NCBI GenBank assembly: GCA_014360985.1
Contig: JACIWK010000011.1
Coordinates: 1-64,000 of the forward strand
DNA: 64,000 nucleotides
Source of the DNA: Candidatus Bipolaricaulota bacterium
Lineage (GTDB): Bacteria > Bipolaricaulota > Bipolaricaulia > Bipolaricaulales > Bipolaricaulaceae
Reading direction: 5' to 3'
In this document: positions 9,307 to 17,128 of the stretch, piece after piece
How the letters are laid out: each line of letters opens with the position of its first letter
How positions within the stretch are numbered: position 1 is the first letter of the stretch
Position numbers and translations under genes: made by a program
The notes under the pieces: generated by a model
The model's input: only the letters and a program-made list of their open reading frames with translations
Database searches by the model: none
Told to the model about the DNA's origin: nothing

Positions 9307-9444
9307 GTGCGGGGAGAGCATGGGACCCGGGCCGGATGCAGACAGGGGCAACGTCCTCTCCGGAGGGAGCGGTGGGCGCGGGGCAGTCGACGGACCGGCG
9401 GCATGGCCCGGACGCACAGGCCAACCGAGGTGAGATGCGCCTGA
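9307..9444 (+). CDS. Possible 45-codon Arg-rich leader ORF overlapping the citDE start
   Basis: The frame starts with GTG directly after the -10 at 9294-9299 and stops at a TGA (9442-9444) that overlaps the first codons of citDE by 10 bases. It would encode 45 residues with 13 arginines. The placement fits a leader peptide translationally coupled to citDE. Arg-rich shadows are common in GC-rich DNA, so this may be only leader RNA. I see no hydrophobic segment or known domain. Confidence 0.25.
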   Translation: MRGEHGTRAGCRQGQRPLRRERWARGSRRTGGMARTHRPTEVRCA

Positions 9445-10604
9445 AACGGGAAGCGACAGCGGGATCGGTGGACCGATCCGATGCCTTGGTCCGGGTGCAG
9501 CCGGGAACGGGCCTCGCCGTCTCCGTGCGGACGAGGACCGGCCCGATGGACGAGGAGCACATCGCCACCGTGGTCCGAGACGCCCTGAGCGGGTACGGGG
9601 TGGAGAACGCCCACGTCGAGGTCGAGGAGGCCGGGGCGTACGACCACGTCATCCTCGCTCGCCTCGAGGCGGCGTTGTCCCGGTCCGTGGGGAGCGAAGA
9701 GCCGTTCCGGTCTCCCCTCCCCCGTCCGGACCGGCAGCCCACGCTCCGCGACCGGCCGCGCCGCACCCGCCTCTACGTCCCGGGAGCGAACGCGCGCCTG
9801 TTGGCGTTCGCGGACTCGTTCGGGCCGGACTGCCTCCTCCTCGACCTCGAGGACGCGGTGGCCCCCTCCGAGAAGGACAGCGCCCGGTTCCTCGTGCGGC
9901 GGGCGTTGGCGACGATGGACTTCGGAGCCACCGAGCTGTGGGTGCGCATCAACCCCCTCGACGCGGGCGGGGCCGACGACGTCGCGCTCGTCGTGGCCGG
10001 CCATCCCCACGGGATCTGCCTCCCCAAGGCCGAGGACCCCGCCGAGGTCCGGGCGCTCGCCGATCTCCTCTCCTCCGTCGAGGCAGCGTACTCCGTCCCG
10101 TGGCCGCTGTGGATCATGCCGATCATCGAGTCCCCTCGGGGGGTCCTCGCCGCGGCGGACATCGCGGGGGCCTCGGAGCGGGTGGTGTGCCTCGCCTTCG
10201 GTGCCGAGGACTACACGCGCGAGGTGGGGGCGCAGCGGTCGTGGGAGGCCCTCCTCTGGGCCCGGTCCCAGCTCGTCGCCTCCGCCAAGGCCGCCGGGAT
10301 CCAGGCATCGGACACCGTGTTCCCGAACGTGGAGGACGAGGAGGGGCTGCGCGAGGAAGCGCGCCGGGCGCGGGAGCTGGGGTTCGACGGAAAGGGGGTC
10401 ATCCACCCCCTCCAGATTGCCATCGTCCACGATGCGTTTGCCCCGAACGCCGCCGAGGTGGCCTGGGCGCGGGGGGTCGTGGAAGCGGCCGCGCAGGGTG
10501 GGCGGGGGGTGGTTGCCCACGAGGGGCGGATGATCGACCGCCCGGTCCTCGAACGGGCGAAGAGGATCCTCGAACAGGTCGGGGAGGGGACCGATGCCGA
10601 CTAA
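9435..10604 (+). CDS. Citrate lyase CitD-CitE fusion (acyl carrier protein plus citryl-CoA lyase subunit)
   Basis: 389 residues when started at the ATG at 9435, preceded by GAGGTGAG. Residues 1-84 match CitD (gamma, the acyl carrier subunit): TAGS near residues 8-11, then VRDALSGYGVENAHVEVEEAGA and ILARLEAAL. A linker of about 25 residues leads to CitE (beta): TRLYVPGANARLL, LLDLEDAVAP, the FGAEDYTRE segment, AGIQASDTVF and LGFDGKGVIHP. CitE cleaves the acyl-bound citryl group to oxaloacetate and acetyl-carrier. In Klebsiella/E. coli CitD the prosthetic group sits on Ser14 of an ES(S/G)D motif; here the motif reads DRSD, with Arg at 14 and Ser at 15. The gene overlaps citF by 11 bp. Citramalate lyase has the same architecture and cannot be excluded. 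Confidence 0.85.
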   Translation: MRLKREATAGSVDRSDALVRVQPGTGLAVSVRTRTGPMDEEHIATVVRDALSGYGVENAHVEVEEAGAYDHVILARLEAALSRSVGSEEPFRSPLPRPDRQPTLRDRPRRTRLYVPGANARLLAFADSFGPDCLLLDLEDAVAPSEKDSARFLVRRALATMDFGATELWVRINPLDAGGADDVALVVAGHPHGICLPKAEDPAEVRALADLLSSVEAAYSVPWPLWIMPIIESPRGVLAAADIAGASERVVCLAFGAEDYTREVGAQRSWEALLWARSQLVASAKAAGIQASDTVFPNVEDEEGLREEARRARELGFDGKGVIHPLQIAIVHDAFAPNAAEVAWARGVVEAAAQGGRGVVAHEGRMIDRPVLERAKRILEQVGEGTDAD

Positions 10605-12141
10605 CGCGGTGGGAAGGGAGATCCCGGCCACGGTGGCTGGAAGGGCCCTGCGACCCTACCAAGGGGCGTTCGCCACCGTCCCCGCGGGGCGTCGGGCCGG
10701 GGGCCCCCTGAAGACGATCCGCCCCCGGGAGGACAAGGTCGCTCCCTCGCTCGAGGACGCGATCCGCCGCTCCGGCCTCCGCGACGGGATGACGATCTCC
10801 TTCCACCACTGCTTCCGCGATGGGGACAGGCTCGTCCTCCAGGTCGTCGAGGCCTGCGCCCGGTTGGGGATCGGCGATCTAAGGCTCTTCCCCACCGCCC
10901 TGTTCCCCTGCCACGAGCCCCTCGTCCGCCACATCGAGGCCGGGGTCCTCACCCGGATCGAGGGGTCGATGAACGGTCCGATCGGGGCGTTCGTGTCCCA
11001 GGGGGGGAAGCTCCGCGAGCCCCCGATCCTCCGCTCCCACGGCGGCCGGTGGCGGGCCGTGGCGTGCGGCGAGGTCGAGATCGACGTCGCGTTCATCGCC
11101 GCCTCGGAGGCGGACCCCTGGGGCAACGCCAACGGGATCCATGGCCCCCACGCCTGCGGCCCGATCTCGTTCTCGGTCGTGGATTCCTGGTGCGCAAACC
11201 ACGTGGTGGTCGTCACCGACCACCTCGTCCCCTACCCGGCGGTGCCTCCCACGATCGAGCAGGGGTACGTCGACCAGGTGGCGGTGGTGGACCAGGTGGG
11301 CGATCCGGCGGGGATCGTCACGGGCACCCTCCGCATCACCCGCTCCCCGACCCAGCTCAAGATCGCCGAGCTCGCGGTGCGGGCGGTGGAGGCGGCGGGG
11401 CTGGTGCGGGACGGGATGTCGTTCCAGGCAGGCGCAGGCGGGATCTCACTCGCCGCGTTGGAGTTCCTCTCCCAGCGAATGCGGGCCACGGGGGCCCGGG
11501 CCGCGTTCGCGATCGGGGGGACAACGCGGTACCTCGTGGGGATGCTCAACGAGGGCCTCGTGGGGACGATCCTCGATGGGCAGGCGTTCGACGAGGAGGC
11601 GATCGCGTCCCTGCGGGCCAATCCCCGCCACCAGCCGATCACGCCCGGGTTCTACGCGGACTACAACTCGCTCGGGTGCGCGACGTACATGCTCGACTTC
11701 GCGTTCCTGGGTGGAACCGAGGTCGATCTCGAGTTCAACGTGAACGTGAACACCCACTCCGACGGACAGCTCCTCCACGGGATCGGCGGGCACCAGGACG
11801 TGGCGAGCGGGGCCGGGGTCACGGTGATCACCCTCCCCACCTTGCGGGGCCGGGTGCCGATGATCCGCGACCGCGTGACCACCGTCACCACCCCCGGCGA
11901 GGTGGTGGACCTCGTGGTCACCGAGCGCGGGATCGCCGTGAACCCGCGCCGCTCGGATCTCGCCGCCGACCTCCGTCGGGCGGGGCTCCCGGTGCGGACG
12001 CTGGCCGAGATGAAGGAGGCCGCGGAGCGGCTCGTGGGGGAGAGGAGAAAGCCCGTGTTCGGAGACGAGATCGTGGGGATCATCCAGTGGCGGGACGGAA
12101 CGGTGATCGACGTCGTGCGAAAGGTGGAGGGTTGGAGATGA
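10594..12141 (+). CDS. citF: Citrate lyase alpha subunit (acetyl-ACP:citrate ACP transferase)
   Basis: 515 residues, close to the 510 of E. coli CitF. After a variable N-terminus of about 40 residues come LEDAIRRSGLRDGMTISFHH, the SHGGRWRAV segment, DPWGNANG, LVPYPAVPPTIEQ, GAGGISLAALEFL and IDVVRKVEG at the end, all in CitF order. The enzyme swaps the acetyl group on the carrier for citrate. It starts inside the citDE 3' end and ends in an ATGA overlap with the HD protein, so CitDE and CitF should be made together. The usual helpers citC, citG and citX are not in the window, so activation of the carrier must depend on genes elsewhere. Substrate could be citrate or a close relative such as citramalate. 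Confidence 0.88.
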   Translation: MPTNAVGREIPATVAGRALRPYQGAFATVPAGRRAGGPLKTIRPREDKVAPSLEDAIRRSGLRDGMTISFHHCFRDGDRLVLQVVEACARLGIGDLRLFPTALFPCHEPLVRHIEAGVLTRIEGSMNGPIGAFVSQGGKLREPPILRSHGGRWRAVACGEVEIDVAFIAASEADPWGNANGIHGPHACGPISFSVVDSWCANHVVVVTDHLVPYPAVPPTIEQGYVDQVAVVDQVGDPAGIVTGTLRITRSPTQLKIAELAVRAVEAAGLVRDGMSFQAGAGGISLAALEFLSQRMRATGARAAFAIGGTTRYLVGMLNEGLVGTILDGQAFDEEAIASLRANPRHQPITPGFYADYNSLGCATYMLDFAFLGGTEVDLEFNVNVNTHSDGQLLHGIGGHQDVASGAGVTVITLPTLRGRVPMIRDRVTTVTTPGEVVDLVVTERGIAVNPRRSDLAADLRRAGLPVRTLAEMKEAAERLVGERRKPVFGDEIVGIIQWRDGTVIDVVRKVEGWR

Positions 12142-12665
12142 CCGACGAACTGAGGGAGCTGCTGCCGGAGGTGGATTGGATCGAAGACGCGACCCTGCGG
12201 GCGGGGGTGCTCGCCACCTACGCCCGCGCCCTCGCCGAGGGGGGGTGGGTCCCCGCGGACCTGAACAGGATCCCGTTCACCCTCCTCAAGGCATCGGGGG
12301 TGAGCTACGTCGAGCACGTGCGGGCGGTGACGCGGATCGCCCGTGCCGCGTGCGACACGTTCCAGGACGTGTTCGGAGGCCGGGTGCCCCTGAACCGGGA
12401 CGTCCTCCTCGCCGGGGCCCTCCTCCACGACGTGGGGAAGCTCGTCGAGGTCGAGGAGGTGGAGGGGAAGTTCCGCAAATCCCGATCGGGAAAGGCCCTC
12501 CGCCACCCGTTCTCCGGAGCGGCCCTCGCCTACGCGGCGGGGCTCCCCCCGGAGGTAGTGCACATCATCGCCGTGCACTCCAAGGAGGGGGACCCCTACC
12601 CCCGGTCCCCGGAGGGGGCGGTGGTCCACCACGCGGATTTCATCACGTTCGACGCGATTCCGTAA
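12138..12665 (+). CDS. HD-domain hydrolase in the citrate lyase operon
   Basis: 175 residues. Metal ligands of an HD phosphohydrolase domain are visible: H60, the pair H97-D98 in LLHDVGK, H142, H147 in IIAVHSKEG, and H164/H165-x-D167. This places it among small stand-alone HD proteins that hydrolyse phosphomonoesters or nucleotides; the substrate is unknown. The start ATG overlaps the citF stop by 4 bp and the next gene begins 10 bp downstream, so it is an internal operon member. I know no established HD protein of citrate lyase assembly. It could process a CoA-derived or nucleotide metabolite linked to the pathway, but that is only a suggestion from position. Confidence 0.75.
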   Translation: MTDELRELLPEVDWIEDATLRAGVLATYARALAEGGWVPADLNRIPFTLLKASGVSYVEHVRAVTRIARAACDTFQDVFGGRVPLNRDVLLAGALLHDVGKLVEVEEVEGKFRKSRSGKALRHPFSGAALAYAAGLPPEVVHIIAVHSKEGDPYPRSPEGAVVHHADFITFDAIP

Positions 12666-12675
12666 AGGAGGGACG

Positions 12676-13929
12676 GTGGGGAAGACGTTCGCGGAGAAGA
12701 TCCTCGCCCAGAAGGCGGGCCTGGCCGCGGTCGAGCCGGGGCAGATCGTGACCGTGAAGCCGGACCTCGGGATGTCCCATGACAACACGGCGGCGATCGC
12801 CAAGCTGTTCGCGAAAATCGGCCGGAAGCGGGTGAGAGAGCCGGAGAAGCTCGTGGTCATCCTCGACCACGTCGTGCCCGCCGCCAGTGTGGACTACGCC
12901 CAGAACCACAGGGAGATCCGGGAATTCGTGCGCGAGCAGGGGATCCGGTTCTACGACGTCGGGCGCGGGGTGTGCCACCAGGTGGTGGTCGAAGAGGGCC
13001 TCGTCGGTCCGGGGGACCTCGCGCTGGGGGCGGATTCCCACACCCCGACCTACGGCGCGGTGGGGGCGTTCTCCGCCGGGATCGGTCGCTCGGAGATGGC
13101 GGCCGTGTGGGCGACCGGCGAGCTGTGGCTCAAGGTCCCGACGACCCTGCGCATCGAGCTCGACGGGGCCCTGCCCGAGCTCGTCACCCCCAAGGACGTG
13201 ATCCTCCACGTGATCGGAAGGCTCGGTGCCGATGGGGCCCTCTACCGGTCCGTCGAGTTCGCGGGCCCGCTCGCGGGGCGGATGACGGTCTCCGACCGGA
13301 TGGTGATCGCGAACATGGCCGCGGAGATGGGGGCCAAGAACGCGTTCTTCGCCCCCGACGAGACCACGCTCAGCTACCTCTCCGCGCGCACCGACCGCAC
13401 GTTCGCCCCCGTTTTCCCCGACCCGGATGCCCACTACGAGGGGACGGTCCGGTTCGAGGTCGGGGAGCTGGAACCCCAGGTGGCGTGCCCGCCGGATGTG
13501 GACCACGTGGTGCCGATCTCGGAGATCGCCGGGAAGAGGGTGGACCAGGTGGTGGTCGGCACGTGCACGAACGGGCGGATCGAGGACCTGCGCCTGGCGG
13601 CGGAGGTGATGGCAGGCCGCCCGGTGGCGGACGGGGTCAGAATGCTCATCGTCCCCGCCTCGCGGGAGGTGTGGCTGCGCGCCGCCGAGGAGGGGTTGCT
13701 CGCCCTGTTCGCCGAGGCGGGGGCCCTCGTCCTGAACCCCGGTTGCGGCCCGTGCCTCGGGGCCCACGAGGGCGTGCTCGCCGCCGGTGAGGTCTGCCTC
13801 GCCACCTCGAACCGCAACTTCCGGGGGCGGATGGGGTCGCCGGACGCGGAGCTGTACCTGGGCTCCCCGGCGGTGGCCGCGGCGGCAGCGGCGACGGGGA
13901 AGATCACCGACCCCCGGCAGCTGATCTGA
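12676..13929 (+). CDS. Aconitase-superfamily hydratase, large subunit (LeuC/homoaconitase type)
   Basis: 417 residues. The start is a GTG after AAAGGAGGG. The 4Fe-4S ligands are C297 in GTCTNGR and C357 and C360 in PGCGPC. The GADSHTPTYGAVGAF and ATSNRNFRGRMGSP segments are typical of two-subunit 3-isopropylmalate dehydratase, homoaconitase, dimethylmaleate hydratase and mesaconase enzymes, which move a hydroxyl group across a C=C bond. Substrate cannot be read from the large subunit. The neighbours (citrate lyase and an isocitrate-type dehydrogenase, no leuA or leuB proper) argue against leucine synthesis and for citrate, homocitrate or a methylated analogue. The small subunit follows 9 bp later. 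Confidence 0.85.
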   Translation: MGKTFAEKILAQKAGLAAVEPGQIVTVKPDLGMSHDNTAAIAKLFAKIGRKRVREPEKLVVILDHVVPAASVDYAQNHREIREFVREQGIRFYDVGRGVCHQVVVEEGLVGPGDLALGADSHTPTYGAVGAFSAGIGRSEMAAVWATGELWLKVPTTLRIELDGALPELVTPKDVILHVIGRLGADGALYRSVEFAGPLAGRMTVSDRMVIANMAAEMGAKNAFFAPDETTLSYLSARTDRTFAPVFPDPDAHYEGTVRFEVGELEPQVACPPDVDHVVPISEIAGKRVDQVVVGTCTNGRIEDLRLAAEVMAGRPVADGVRMLIVPASREVWLRAAEEGLLALFAEAGALVLNPGCGPCLGAHEGVLAAGEVCLATSNRNFRGRMGSPDAELYLGSPAVAAAAAATGKITDPRQLI

Positions 13930-13938
13930 GGAGGAGCG

Positions 13939-14433
13939 ATGATCGTTGGACGCGCTTGGAAGTACGGGGACAACGTGAACACGGACGTCATCTTCCCCGG
14001 CCGGTACACCTACGCGCGGATGGAGCCGGAGGAGATGGCCAAGCACGCCCTGGAGGACCTCGATCCGTCGTTCGCGCGCGAGGTGAAGCCGGGGGACGTG
14101 ATCGTGGCCGGCCGCAACTTCGGGTGCGGCTCGTCCCGGGAGCAGGCGGCGACGTGCCTCGCTGCGGCCGGGGTCGGGGCCGTGGTGGCGAAGGGGTTCG
14201 CCCGGATCTTCTTCCGCAACGCGATCAACTCCGGGCTCCTCGTCCTCGAGATCCCGGACGCGGTGGACGCGATCCAGTCCGGGGACAGGGTGGAGATCGA
14301 CACCGAGAACGGGGTGCTCATCCACGAGGGGAAGAGGCACCCGTTCCCGCCGCTCCCGGATGGGGTGCGGGAGATCCTCGCCGCCGGGGGGCTGATCCCC
14401 TACCTCCGGGACCGGCTCGCCAAGGAGGGATGA
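13939..14433 (+). CDS. Aconitase-superfamily hydratase, small subunit (LeuD type)
   Basis: 164 residues, a normal LeuD-type swivel domain. Visible motifs are [15 protein letters not shown] at the start, [14 protein letters not shown] in the middle, and [17 protein letters not shown]. The loop after the TD motif that helps choose the substrate reads [10 protein letters not shown]. Characterised homoaconitases and isopropylmalate isomerases usually carry a YLR-x or YLVY-like loop here, so the sequence does not point cleanly to either. It pairs with the large subunit upstream, and its TGA stop directly abuts the ATG of the dehydrogenase. Confidence 0.85.
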   Translation: MIVGRAWKYGDNVNTDVIFPGRYTYARMEPEEMAKHALEDLDPSFAREVKPGDVIVAGRNFGCGSSREQAATCLAAAGVGAVVAKGFARIFFRNAINSGLLVLEIPDAVDAIQSGDRVEIDTENGVLIHEGKRHPFPPLPDGVREILAAGGLIPYLRDRLAKEG

Positions 14434-15555
14434 ATGGCCCGCTACCGGATCGCGTACCTCCCCGGGGACGGGATCGGGCCCGAGGTACTGGAGGCAGCGC
14501 GCCTCGTCCTCGACTCCGTCGGGTTCAACGCCGAATACGTGCCGGGCGACATCGGGTGGCGGTTCTGGTGCGAGGAAGGGGACCCCTTCCCCCAGCGGAC
14601 GATCGACCTCCTCCACGAGGTGGATGCCGCCCTGTTCGGGGCGATCACGTCCAAGCCGGCCAAGGATGCGGAGGCCGAGCTCTCCCCGGCGCTGCGGGGC
14701 AAGGGCCTCGCCTACCGGTCGCCCATCGTGCGCATGCGCCAGCTGTTCGACCTCTACGTGTGCCTGCGGCCGTGCAAGGCCTACCCGGGGAATCCCCTCA
14801 ACTACCGGGAGGGGATCGACCTCGTCGTGTTCCGGGAGAACACGGAGGACCTCTACGCCGGGGTCGAGTTCCGCCCCGTGCCGCCGGAGCTTGCCCAAAC
14901 CCTCAGCGGGCTGGCGAAGCCGTTCGCCCCGTTCCGGGACCTCGCCCTCGACCAATACGCGATCTCGTGCAAGATCAACACCCGCCAGGGGTCGGAGCGG
15001 ATCGTGCGCGCCGCGTTCGAGTTCGCCCGCCAGCACGGGCGGAAGAAGGTCACCGCGGTCCACAAGGCGAACGTGGTGCGGGCCACGGACGGCCTGTTCC
15101 TCGAGGCGGCGCGGGAGGTGGCAGCCGACTACCCGGAGATCGCGTTCGACCACGCCAACATCGACGCCCTGTGCATGTGGCTCCTCAAGAACCCGTTCAA
15201 CTACGACGTCCTCGTCGCCCCGAACCTCTACGGGGACATCATCTCCGACCTGTGCGCCCAGATGGTGGGCGGGCTTGGGTTCGGCTGTTCGGGGAACATC
15301 GGGGATCGGCTGGGGGTGTTCGAGCCGACCCACGGTTCGGCCCCCAAGTACGCGGGCCAGCGCAAGGTGAACCCGATCGCGTCCATCCTCGCCGCGAAGA
15401 TGATGCTCGAGTGGTTGGGAGAAGGGGAGCAGGCAGCGCGGGTCGAGCGCGGCGTGGCGCAGGTCATCGCCGAGGGGAAGGTCCGCACCTACGACATGGG
15501 CGGGACGGCGACCACGGATGAGATGGCCGAGGCGATCGCCCGCGCCGCCCACTAG
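14434..15555 (+). CDS. Beta-decarboxylating dehydrogenase, isocitrate/homoisocitrate type
   Basis: 373 residues of the isocitrate/isopropylmalate dehydrogenase family. N-terminal YLPGDGIGPEV, the active-site stretch with RSPIVRMRQLFDLY, the RENTEDLYAGVEF segment and NLYGDIISDL (metal-binding Asp) are all present. A serine aligns with the substrate-binding serine of isocitrate dehydrogenases and LRP follows, which fits isocitrate or homoisocitrate better than isopropylmalate. The coenzyme loop reads APKYAGQRKVNP; the Lys-Tyr pair is typical of NADP use in E. coli Icd, although the later Arg of that set is missing. The start ATG abuts the small hydratase stop. It is a separate, shorter type than the second dehydrogenase at 61819. 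Confidence 0.82.
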   Translation: MARYRIAYLPGDGIGPEVLEAARLVLDSVGFNAEYVPGDIGWRFWCEEGDPFPQRTIDLLHEVDAALFGAITSKPAKDAEAELSPALRGKGLAYRSPIVRMRQLFDLYVCLRPCKAYPGNPLNYREGIDLVVFRENTEDLYAGVEFRPVPPELAQTLSGLAKPFAPFRDLALDQYAISCKINTRQGSERIVRAAFEFARQHGRKKVTAVHKANVVRATDGLFLEAAREVAADYPEIAFDHANIDALCMWLLKNPFNYDVLVAPNLYGDIISDLCAQMVGGLGFGCSGNIGDRLGVFEPTHGSAPKYAGQRKVNPIASILAAKMMLEWLGEGEQAARVERGVAQVIAEGKVRTYDMGGTATTDEMAEAIARAAH

Positions 15556-15565
15556 GGAGGGGACG

Positions 15566-16945
15566 ATGCAATCGATCAGCAGACGACTGGCCGAGTTCGC
15601 CCACGAGCTCCGCTACGAGGAGATCCCGAACGAGGCGTGTACTGAGGCGAAGCGGTTCCTCCTCGACTCGGTGGGGTGTGCGCTCGCCGCGCTCGACCTC
15701 CCCGACATGGCCGCCGCCCACCGCTACGTCGCGAAGCTCGGGGGAGCGGATCACGCCACCGTGATCGGGTTCGGGACGCGGACGAACCTCCCCCTCGCCG
15801 CCCTCATGAACTCCCTCCTCATCCGGGCGCTGGACTACAACGACATCTACTGGAAGCAGGATCCATCGCACCCCTCTGACATCATCCCCGCCGCGCTCGC
15901 CCCCGCGGAGGCCCTCGGCCGCTCCGGGAAGGACCTCCTCGTGGGGATCGTCCTCGCCTACGAGGTCGAGATGCGGCTCTGCCTTGCCGCCCACCCCGGG
16001 ATCCGCGAGGTGGGGTGGCACCACGCGAGCCTGACCCAGTTCGCGAGCCCGCTCGTGGCAGGGCGAATGCTCGGGCTCTCCCCAGACGAGCTCGTGGCCG
16101 CGGTGGGGATCTCCGGGTCGAGCCACTTCACCCTCGGTGGGGTGGTGGCCGGCAAGCTCACGAACATGAAGAACACCGCCGATCCGATGGCGGTGGAGGC
16201 CGGGGTGCGGGCGGCGCTCCTCGCCCGCGAGGGCTACACCGGGCCGGTGGAGGTGTTCGAGGGCAAGGAGGGCCTGTTCCACGTCCTCCACAACGTGACC
16301 TGGGACTCCGAGGCGCTCCTCGCCGACCTCGGGGAGAAGTTCCTCATCACCGAGTGCGGGTACAAGGCGTTCCCCACCGAGGCCCTCACCCACCAGCCGA
16401 TCACCGCGGTCCTCGAGCTTGCGCGCGAGCACGGGATCGACCCCCGCGCGGTGCGGGAGGTCCTCGTCGAAACCACAACCCGCGGCGCGGACATCCTGTC
16501 CGACCCGGAGAAGTACCACCCCACGACGAAGGAGACGGCTGACCACTCGCTTCCCTACTGCCTTGCGGTGGCCCTGGCCAAGGGGAACGTTCTGCCGAGC
16601 GACTTCACCGACGAGGCGCTGCGCGACCCCCTCGTGGGGGAGCTCCTCCCGAAGATCAAGGTCGTCAAGAACCCCGAGATCGACGCCCTGTTCCCGAAGG
16701 TGAAGCGGGCGATCGTGACGATTGTCCTCGCCGACGGGCGACGCCTCCGCCGGGTGGAGGACCACGCCAAGGGCGAGCCGGAGCGGCCGCTCTCCCCGGC
16801 CGAGCTGCTCGCCAAGTTCCGCGCCAACGCGGGGACCGCGCTCCCCGAGCGACGGCGAGAGGAGCTGATCGAGGCAACGCTGGAGTTGGAGAAGGTCGGA
16901 AACATTCGCGACTACGTGCGGCTCCTCGTGCGGGGCGGGGGGTGA
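15566..16945 (+). CDS. MmgE/PrpD family protein (2-methylcitrate/citrate dehydratase family)
   Basis: 459 residues. The ATG at 15566 follows AGGGAGGGG, which decides it over an upstream in-frame start. Family hallmarks are the N-terminal RFLLDSVGCALAA, RALDYNDIYW, the HPSDIIPAALA segment, KNTADPMAVEAG, and TADHSLPYCLAVAL near residue 335. MmgE/PrpD enzymes dehydrate 2-methylcitrate or citrate without a metal cluster; relatives decarboxylate cis-aconitate or epimerise iminodisuccinate. As last gene of the operon it could provide the citrate (or analogue)-to-aconitate step that feeds the hydratase pair upstream. The true substrate is not readable from sequence. Confidence 0.85.
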   Translation: MQSISRRLAEFAHELRYEEIPNEACTEAKRFLLDSVGCALAALDLPDMAAAHRYVAKLGGADHATVIGFGTRTNLPLAALMNSLLIRALDYNDIYWKQDPSHPSDIIPAALAPAEALGRSGKDLLVGIVLAYEVEMRLCLAAHPGIREVGWHHASLTQFASPLVAGRMLGLSPDELVAAVGISGSSHFTLGGVVAGKLTNMKNTADPMAVEAGVRAALLAREGYTGPVEVFEGKEGLFHVLHNVTWDSEALLADLGEKFLITECGYKAFPTEALTHQPITAVLELAREHGIDPRAVREVLVETTTRGADILSDPEKYHPTTKETADHSLPYCLAVALAKGNVLPSDFTDEALRDPLVGELLPKIKVVKNPEIDALFPKVKRAIVTIVLADGRRLRRVEDHAKGEPERPLSPAELLAKFRANAGTALPERRREELIEATLELEKVGNIRDYVRLLVRGGG

Positions 16946-17004
16946 GGAAGCCTGGCGCGTAGCCCCTCTCCACCTCTTGGGGGGCGTAGCTTGGCCGACC
17001 CGCG

Positions 17005-17105
17005 GACTGCCATCCACGGCCTACGGACCGCGGTGAGCGGAGGCCGGACCCCAGAACAGGGGTCTACGGACCACAGACTCCGGACAACGGTCGACGGACC
17101 ACGGG
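17005..17105. repeat. Degenerate short-unit repeat related to ACGGACCACGG
   Basis: The gap before nagA (16946-17128) holds several imperfect copies of a roughly 10-nt unit such as CTACGGACC, CGGACAACGG and ACGGACCACGG. The same unit recurs in the gaps at 23664-23710 and 57950-58015. No ORF is credible here. Confidence 0.5.
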
Positions 17106-17110
17106 GGGCG

Positions 17111-17116
17111 TAGAAT
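17111..17116 (+). promoter_or_regulatory. -10 element (TAGAAT) of nagA
   Basis: TAGAAT ends 12 nt before the nagA ATG; there is no Shine-Dalgarno sequence in between. The -35 position falls in the degenerate repeat and shows no consensus. It fits the short-leader pattern of this genome. Confidence 0.4.
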
Positions 17117-17128
17117 GCCGTCGCAACC

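Noticed and set aside
12676-15555. Leucine biosynthesis (leuCDB) reading of the hydratase and dehydrogenase genes
   Set aside because: No leuA, the dehydrogenase has isocitrate-type RENTEDLYAG and serine at the substrate site, and the genes are coupled to citrate lyase.
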